From the NCBI GenBank assembly GCA_015231715.1, contig JADGBB010000041.1:1-9764 (forward strand): a stretch of DNA of 9,764 nucleotides, given 5' to 3'. The translations under genes and the position numbers were made by a program. The notes under the pieces were generated by a model. It was not told the DNA's origin and made no database searches. It saw only the letters and a program-made list of their open reading frames with translations. This document shows, piece by piece, positions 5,814 through 9,764 of this stretch. This DNA is from Candidatus Omnitrophota bacterium. GTDB lineage: Bacteria > Omnitrophota > Koll11 > Tantalellales > Tantalellaceae. Numbering within the stretch: position 1 is the stretch's first letter; each line of letters opens with the position of its first letter.

Positions 5814-6848
5814 TCATGATGAAAGGTTAACGGCATTTAGATAGCAGCCGTTAGCTACCGATGTTGAAGGATTTTCAGCCAGAGTTATAGAATTGACATC
5901 GAAATCAAATTTCAGTATTTCCATATTCTGTTTTACAACTTCTAAAAAACCATCAATTAAAACTGGGCTGCCCGCGAAAATTATATTTATAGGTTCTTCG
6001 AATTGAGGCGCTTTATTGTTTACGCTGAATACCTGAGTTATCTTTTCCATAAGATAATTAATATAATGTTTGTAGTAGATGACAATGGCTTCTTCATCGC
6101 GGGTTTTGGGTTTTAGAAGGCTCATTCCGCTTTCCTTGATCTCTGTGATCTTGTTTATCGGCATATTCAATGTTCTTGCGGCATTTTCGTCTATCCAGTC
6201 ACCGCCCATCGTTATCGAAAAAGAAAGCATATTAATGGTTCTGAAAGCGGCACATATATTTGACATTCCTCCGCTGCATGAAATAGCAAGACCAGTATAT
6301 GACGAATTTTCCAGCTCGGAAAGAATAACAGCAAATCCTTCGCTCAGCGGCATGGGCGTGTATCCGAGCTCTCTTAAGATACGCTCAATTATGCCTTGAT
6401 AATATACCAGATCTATACAAGCGTCAAAAGGACTTGACGGAACGGAAAAACAGCAAATTTCATCTTTAACCGATGGTTTACCTACGACTTCCATAAGGAT
6501 GATCTTTAATATAGCTATGGAATCTTTTTCTAAAGGATTAAAAACGCCTATCTGCATTGACTTTTGTGCTGAACGTTCAAAAATATTAGCCAGCTTAAAA
6601 GCGGATTCTCCGACTAAAAAAGTTTTATTGTCGCATTGATAATATTTCATATGCATAGAATTTATCAGCTCTAAAGTGTTTGCATCATCTCTTATGCGGA
6701 GAAAAGAATTTCGTTCTTTATTTATTATTACTTCACCCAGATCGTTTGTGCTTTTACATACTAGATTTGAGCTTCCGATATAAAGACCTTTGCCGTGTTG
6801 AATCTTTGTTGGTTTAGCTTTGGGTGTTTTGCCGGTTTTTTTAGCCAT
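5814..6848 (-). CDS. Degenerate actin-like protein A (last gene of operon)
   Basis: A 344-residue actin/HSP70-fold protein, closest in layout to MreB/MamK-type bacterial actins. After a Lys-rich tail (1-20) come 'GLYIGSSNL' (21-29, phosphate-1 region), 'FLVGESAF' (77-84), 'DEICCFSVPSSPFDA' (129-143), 'LGYTPMPLSEGFAVI' (161-175), 'AISCSGGMSN' (188-197, phosphate 2), 'GGDWID' (215-220) and 'FAGSPVLIDGF' (291-301, adenosine motif). The phosphate-1 Asp is Tyr (Y23), the phosphate-2 Asp is Ser (S190), one glycine of that loop is Ser (S192), and the adenosine GG is GS. ATP hydrolysis is therefore doubtful; nucleotide binding is uncertain. It is a paralogue of the gene 29 nt upstream, sharing blocks such as 'LGYTP-x-PL-x-EG' and 'GGDWID'. 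The ATG at 6848 has AAAAGGA about 10 nt upstream. Function unknown; a scaffold or filament partner is inferred. Confidence 0.82.
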   Translation of the reverse strand: MAKKTGKTPKAKPTKIQHGKGLYIGSSNLVCKSTNDLGEVIINKERNSFLRIRDDANTLELINSMHMKYYQCDNKTFLVGESAFKLANIFERSAQKSMQIGVFNPLEKDSIAILKIILMEVVGKPSVKDEICCFSVPSSPFDACIDLVYYQGIIERILRELGYTPMPLSEGFAVILSELENSSYTGLAISCSGGMSNICAAFRTINMLSFSITMGGDWIDENAARTLNMPINKITEIKESGMSLLKPKTRDEEAIVIYYKHYINYLMEKITQVFSVNNKAPQFEEPINIIFAGSPVLIDGFLEVVKQNMEILKFDFDVNSITLAENPSTSVANGCYLNAVNLSS

Positions 6849-6877
6849 AATTAGTTTATCCTTTTTAATTAAATGAT

Positions 6878-7888
6878 TTAATTTATTGTAGCCGCCATAT
6901 AGCAGCCTTTCGCAGTTGTTTCTAAAGGCGCCTTAACAAGACGGATATCGTTAACAGTAAAAGGCAGTGAAGCCTTAGAAATTTCCTTCTTGAATAATTC
7001 AAGAAAACCCGGAATAAGAATTGATCCACCTGAGCAGGCTATGTCTATGCCCTTACTAAACAAAGACCTGTCCTTTATTTTATCTCTGGACTCTTTTTCT
7101 ATCAATTTAAAAATATACTGAAAAACGTCAGAAAAATATATGCGAAAAGCCCGGTCTATGCTTGAGTGCGGATTATGGATATTTGTTGTTGTTTCTTTTT
7201 TCCCGGTGATCATGCTTTGCTGGAACCCAAGATTTAAAGCAACGTTTCGATCTATCCAATCGCCGCCTCTAATAGATGAAAAATCCAGGACAGATTTGCC
7301 TTCATGTGCAAAACAAACATTTATCATTCCTCCGCCAAAAGAAAAACCAAGCCCGGTAAAATCTTTGTCAGCTAACTCGCTAAAAACAACGGCTAGTCCT
7401 TCTTTTAGAGGGATAGGAGTATATCCTAGGAATTCAAGTATCTGAGCAATAATGCCTTTATGATAAAGAACATTAAAATCAGCGTCAATAGGGTCAGAGG
7501 GAATAGAGTAACAGCAAATATCTTCTTTATTTTTAGCTCTGCCGATGAGCGATTCTATCATGATATTAAGTAATACCTCAGAAACAGTTTCGGCATTATT
7601 TAATATGCCTGCCTGCATTGGACGATGCACTGTAGTGTTCATTTGTTTAGCTATAGTGAAAGCAGAATCACCGAGCAGGTATATTTTACCGTTAATTTCA
7701 ACGTATTTAACATGTTGTTTCTTGAACGTATTTTTCATAAAAAGAGATTCGCTGACTTCTAAAAACACGTGACGCATAGTTTTTACTTTAATATTATTCC
7801 CCTCAGAATCAGAAGCTCCGATAAGATTCATTGTGCCGACATCAAGGCCTTTATATTGTTTAGTTTTTTGTTGATCGATATTTTTCAT
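6878..7888 (-). CDS. Actin-like protein B, paralogue of protein A
   Basis: A 336-residue protein of the same family as its downstream neighbour. The ATG at 7888 is chosen because AAGGG lies just before it and it begins 1 nt after the upstream stop; an in-frame ATG at 7915 has no close ribosome site. Landmarks are a canonical phosphate-1 'GLDVGTMNL' (14-22, D16 present), 'YLLGDSAF' (70-77), 'EDICCYSIPSDPIDA' (122-136), 'LGYTPIPLKEGLAVVFSEL' (154-172, E163 at the place of the MreB catalytic Glu), 'GFSFGGGMIN' (181-190), 'GGDWID' (208-213) and 'ACSGGSILIPGF' (284-295). The phosphate-2 Asp is replaced by S183, but its glycines and the adenosine GG remain, so ATP binding is plausible and hydrolysis questionable. 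No ParR-like or FtsZ-like partner is adjacent. Whether it polymerises alone or with protein A is unknown. Confidence 0.85.
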   Translation of the reverse strand: MKNIDQQKTKQYKGLDVGTMNLIGASDSEGNNIKVKTMRHVFLEVSESLFMKNTFKKQHVKYVEINGKIYLLGDSAFTIAKQMNTTVHRPMQAGILNNAETVSEVLLNIMIESLIGRAKNKEDICCYSIPSDPIDADFNVLYHKGIIAQILEFLGYTPIPLKEGLAVVFSELADKDFTGLGFSFGGGMINVCFAHEGKSVLDFSSIRGGDWIDRNVALNLGFQQSMITGKKETTTNIHNPHSSIDRAFRIYFSDVFQYIFKLIEKESRDKIKDRSLFSKGIDIACSGGSILIPGFLELFKKEISKASLPFTVNDIRLVKAPLETTAKGCYMAATIN

Positions 7889-7889
7889 T

Positions 7890-8222
7890 TTATCCCTTAA
7901 AAGAGGAAACGACATTTTTAACTATTTGTCCTAAACGGAAAAATAAGCCCCCTCTAGACAGCTTTTTTTTCGGGGGAATGTTCTTTGCCTCAATTCCTTT
8001 TACGGTTTTTATTTTTTGAGGTTCAATCCTGGGTTCAGCGCTTTTAATAGGTTTAGGTTTTTTATTTAATAATCTTTTCAAACGGTCAGCGTTAGCTGAT
8101 TCCTTTTCAAAATCAATTTTTTTAGTGTTTATATTAGTGATATAAAGATCATTTATAGTCGCTTCATCTTTAACAAAAGTATCATATTTTTTAGATGAGG
8201 CGTCTTTAGTCTGTTTTTTCAT
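7890..8222 (-). CDS. Lys-rich linker protein with C-terminal amphipathic helix
   Basis: A 110-residue basic protein I cannot assign to a family. Residues 1-80 are polar and probably disordered, with many Lys and several Pro (KKPKPIK at 54-60, then 'AEPRIEPQK', 62-70). Residues 91-109 (GGLFFRLGQIVKNVVSSFKG region) put L93, L96, I99, V100, V104 and F108 on one face and R95, Q98, K101, N102 and K109 on the other, a classic membrane-binding amphipathic helix. There is no signal peptide or true membrane span. The ATG at 8222 has AAAGGAT about 8 nt upstream, overlapping the end of the CBS gene; its stop is 1 nt before actin-like gene B. The context suggests an adaptor between the actin-like proteins and a membrane or other polymer; this is inference. 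Confidence 0.72.
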   Translation of the reverse strand: MKKQTKDASSKKYDTFVKDEATINDLYITNINTKKIDFEKESANADRLKRLLNKKPKPIKSAEPRIEPQKIKTVKGIEAKNIPPKKKLSRGGLFFRLGQIVKNVVSSFKG

Positions 8223-8233
8223 AGCAGTATCCT

Positions 8234-8626
8234 TTAAGTTTTATTTTTAAAATCTTTTACAGATACTATTCCGGCTAGGTTGCCTGAATTATCTACAACA
8301 GGAAAATGCCTGAAATTTGACATGAACAAAGAAGCAAAAACTTTGTTTATGCTGTCATGCATGTTCACGGTTTTTATATTTCGTGTCATAACATCAGAAA
8401 TTATTGTTTTTTTCGGGTCTTTGTCTTTGCCGACTACTCTAACCAATAGATCGCGTTCAGAAAAAATGCCTAATAGTTGTTTGTGCGGGCCGACTATCAA
8501 AATCGAACCGACATTCAGGACATTCATTTCGTATACAGCCTCCTGTACGGTAGAGCTTTGATCGATTGTAAGTACATATCTAGACATAATTTCTGATACA
8601 GGTCTTTCATTATCAGAATCTAACAT
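8234..8626 (-). CDS. Stand-alone two-CBS-domain protein
   Basis: A 130-residue protein that is essentially a Bateman module: CBS1 at about residues 8-64 ('VSEIMSRYVLTIDQSSTVQEA', then 'GIFSERDL' at 53-60) and CBS2 at about 75-128 ('ISDVMTRNIKTVNM', then 'FRHFPVVDNSGNLAGIVSVKDF'). Each domain ends in the G-h-h-S-x-x-D pattern that contacts ribose and phosphate of adenine nucleotides, so AMP, ATP or a related nucleotide is the probable ligand. There is no catalytic domain; such proteins usually regulate partners as dimers. The ATG at 8626 has GGAGG (8636-8632) 5 nt upstream. It is the first gene of the operon and precedes the linker gene by 11 nt, suggesting it reports nucleotide state to the actin-like proteins (inference). 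Confidence 0.92.
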   Translation of the reverse strand: MLDSDNERPVSEIMSRYVLTIDQSSTVQEAVYEMNVLNVGSILIVGPHKQLLGIFSERDLLVRVVGKDKDPKKTIISDVMTRNIKTVNMHDSINKVFASLFMSNFRHFPVVDNSGNLAGIVSVKDFKNKT

Positions 8627-8648
8627 AACAGCCTCCGAGAGCTATTTG

Positions 8649-8667
8649 ACAATATTAACAGTATTGT
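8649..8667. promoter_or_regulatory. Imperfect dyad over the CBS operon start site
   Basis: ACAATATT (8649-8656) and AGTATTGT (8660-8667) are inverted arms with 7 of 8 pairs matching and a 3-nt centre. The dyad lies just downstream of the -10 and covers the expected transcription start near 8663, where a repressor would act. The arms are AT-rich, so chance occurrence is possible. Confidence 0.35.
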
Positions 8668-8669
8668 AA

Positions 8670-8697
8670 AGTATACACTAAATTATTTACTGATCAA
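8670..8697 (-). promoter_or_regulatory. Promoter of the CBS-linker-actin operon
   Basis: On the minus strand TTGATC (8697-8692), a 16-nt spacer and TATACT (8675-8670). The -10 matches consensus at five of six positions and the -35 at four. The predicted start near 8663 leaves a leader of about 37 nt with GGAGG before the CBS ATG. It separates this operon from the antiporter gene upstream. Confidence 0.6.
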
Positions 8698-8723
8698 ATC
8701 CGACACAAAATACTTAAAAAAAC

Positions 8724-9764
8724 TTAATCCCGGATTTCGCCTGCGTTCTTAAGGGCTTTTTTTAGAAAGATGGGACCTAAAAACTCGTTAATTATTGTCG
8801 CACCTATGATCGTGCTGACAAAAAATGATGAGATATGGCTGAAAGCCGGGTCTTGCTGCATCATTAATGCTAGTCCTACAACTATACCTCCAAAAGGGAT
8901 GAGACCTGAGGCTGTGTATTTTTTTATTGAAGGTGAAGAATCGGCAATGTTCGCGCCTATTGCAGTACCTGCAAATTTGCCCATTATCCTGAGTATAATG
9001 AAAAGTACAAGTACGACTAATGCGATAGGCTTAATGTTAAAATCTAAATGCATAGCGCTTAAAGTAAAAAATATCAGAAATATTAATTCTTCGGAATATC
9101 GTTCCAGCATATAAAATATTTTTTCGGGTTTTTTATTGTAATTAGCTATAATTATGCCCATGATCATAATAGAAAGTATTTGCTCGGCATGAACTAAAGT
9201 CGCAAGTCCCCAGCAAAAGGTAAGAAAGCTTAGGATCAAAACAAAAAATACACCTTCAGATTCCTGAACAATACGCGTTGTAATAAAATTAAAGATAAGA
9301 GCAAGGACAGTACCTAATAAGACAGAACCGATTATTATAAAGATCGGGGTTATAAATGCCGACGAAAAATTGAATGATGTTTGTGAAATAATAGTTTTAG
9401 CAATAACAAACGCTACGCTGTAATTAATGATGCCTAGCACATCATCAAAAGCCGCTACATTGAGTATCGTTGAAGAAACTTCTCCTTTAGCCTTATATTC
9501 ATGATCAATGGCAAGCGCTACAGAAGGATCAGTAGGAGCCCCCAAACAGCCCAGCAAAAGGCTTAAAGGAATAAATGTAAGTGCCCAAGCTGAATGGTTA
9601 CCCGGCATAATAAACGGAAGCAAAATAAGAAGACCCGCCGAGATAACTAAAAAAGTAACTTCAGCTTCAAATAGTGTTATATAAATAATGCCCTTACCGA
9701 GTTTTTTTATTTCCTGGAAAACAATTGATCCGCCTATAGAAAACGCAATAAAAGCTATAGCTAA
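8724..9764 (-). CDS. Cation:proton antiporter (CPA family), 5' end missing
   Basis: The frame is open to the right edge, so the visible 346 residues lack the N-terminus; the true start is outside the window. The protein is a chain of about ten hydrophobic segments typical of PF00999 exchangers. Family landmarks include 'GAPTDPSVALAI' followed by 'EYKAKGEVSSTILNVAAFDDVLGII', the crossed-helix region in which the adjacent Asp pair carries protons or cations. A DD pair, rather than ND, is usual in electrogenic CPA2-type antiporters, so Na+ or K+/H+ exchange in the inner membrane is likely; the ion cannot be told from sequence. The last span ('GATIINEFLGPIFLKKAL') is followed by only a few residues, so there is no C-terminal TrkA-N or USP regulatory domain. 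The 97 nt to the CBS gene contain a separate promoter. Confidence 0.88.
   Translation of the reverse strand, partial: LAIAFIAFSIGGSIVFQEIKKLGKGIIYITLFEAEVTFLVISAGLLILLPFIMPGNHSAWALTFIPLSLLLGCLGAPTDPSVALAIDHEYKAKGEVSSTILNVAAFDDVLGIINYSVAFVIAKTIISQTSFNFSSAFITPIFIIIGSVLLGTVLALIFNFITTRIVQESEGVFFVLILSFLTFCWGLATLVHAEQILSIMIMGIIIANYNKKPEKIFYMLERYSEELIFLIFFTLSAMHLDFNIKPIALVVLVLFIILRIMGKFAGTAIGANIADSSPSIKKYTASGLIPFGGIVVGLALMMQQDPAFSHISSFFVSTIIGATIINEFLGPIFLKKALKNAGEIRD

Noticed and set aside
5779..5816. Possible bidirectional terminator or repeat between yqhD and actin-like gene A
   Set aside because: TAAGTTTAT occurs twice as a direct repeat and a bulged AT-only stem can be drawn, but there is no GC-rich stem or T-run, so a terminator is not supported.
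6079..7772. Several plus-strand open frames of 75-106 codons opposite the actin-like genes
   Set aside because: They lie wholly antisense to well-supported genes, have no family features, and follow the codon pattern of the opposite strand.
5814..7888. Magnetosome island suggested by MamK-like length and layout of the actin-like pair
   Set aside because: No other mam or mad genes are in the window, and the phosphate-2 loops differ from MamK. MreB/MamK-type resemblance is general to the fold.
8646..8677. Plus-strand promoter starting with TTGACA
   Set aside because: The nearest -10-like hexamers are 15 or 20 nt away, and no plus-strand gene follows; the TTGACA overlaps the dyad of the minus-strand operon.
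8690..8735. Hairpin AAATCCG/CGGATTT after the antiporter gene
   Set aside because: The arms are perfect over 7 bp, but the loop is about 28 nt and the T-run lies inside the loop instead of after the stem; not a standard terminator.

Overview
The window is AT-rich bacterial chromosomal DNA with compact, mostly co-oriented gene blocks, good Shine-Dalgarno sites (AAGGAG/GAGG types) and sigma70-like promoters. Several genes (a CopZ-like zinc/[2Fe-2S] protein, a YqhD-type iron alcohol dehydrogenase, an actin-like pair) would fit an uncultured anaerobic or facultative bacterium. Nothing here fixes the phylum, and no rRNA, tRNA, phage, IS element or CRISPR array is visible.

Left block (1-1609, + strand): the 3' end of a small STAS/SEC14-like protein gene, then a 134-residue protein resembling the N-terminal half of CopZ (Zn site plus BFD-type [2Fe-2S] site), then an unrecognised 239-residue protein. 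Convergent to these is a class I/II PLP aminotransferase (1682-2746, - strand). Its strong promoter would start transcription at or within a base or so of the ATG, suggesting a leaderless mRNA.

Central block (2839-5789, + strand): a promoter divergent from the aminotransferase reads into ppnP (nucleoside phosphorylase) and an SPFH/band-7 protein with no membrane anchor. A second promoter, overlapped by a perfect inverted repeat, drives a YefM-YoeB toxin-antitoxin pair whose genes overlap by 7 nt. A yqhD-like NADPH-dependent aldehyde reductase follows 24 nt later.

Right block (8697 down to 5814, - strand): a tight four-gene operon that is the most interesting part of the window. In transcription order it encodes a stand-alone two-CBS-domain protein, a 110-residue Lys-rich protein ending in a probable amphipathic helix, and two paralogous actin-fold proteins of 336 and 344 residues. 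Both actin-like proteins have Ser where the phosphate-2 loop normally has the catalytic Asp, and the second also has Tyr in place of the phosphate-1 Asp. My inference is a nucleotide-responsive, possibly membrane-tethered, degenerate-actin assembly that I cannot match to a described system. Upstream, on the same strand but with its own transcription, is the 3' part of a cation:proton antiporter (CPA family) that runs off the right edge.
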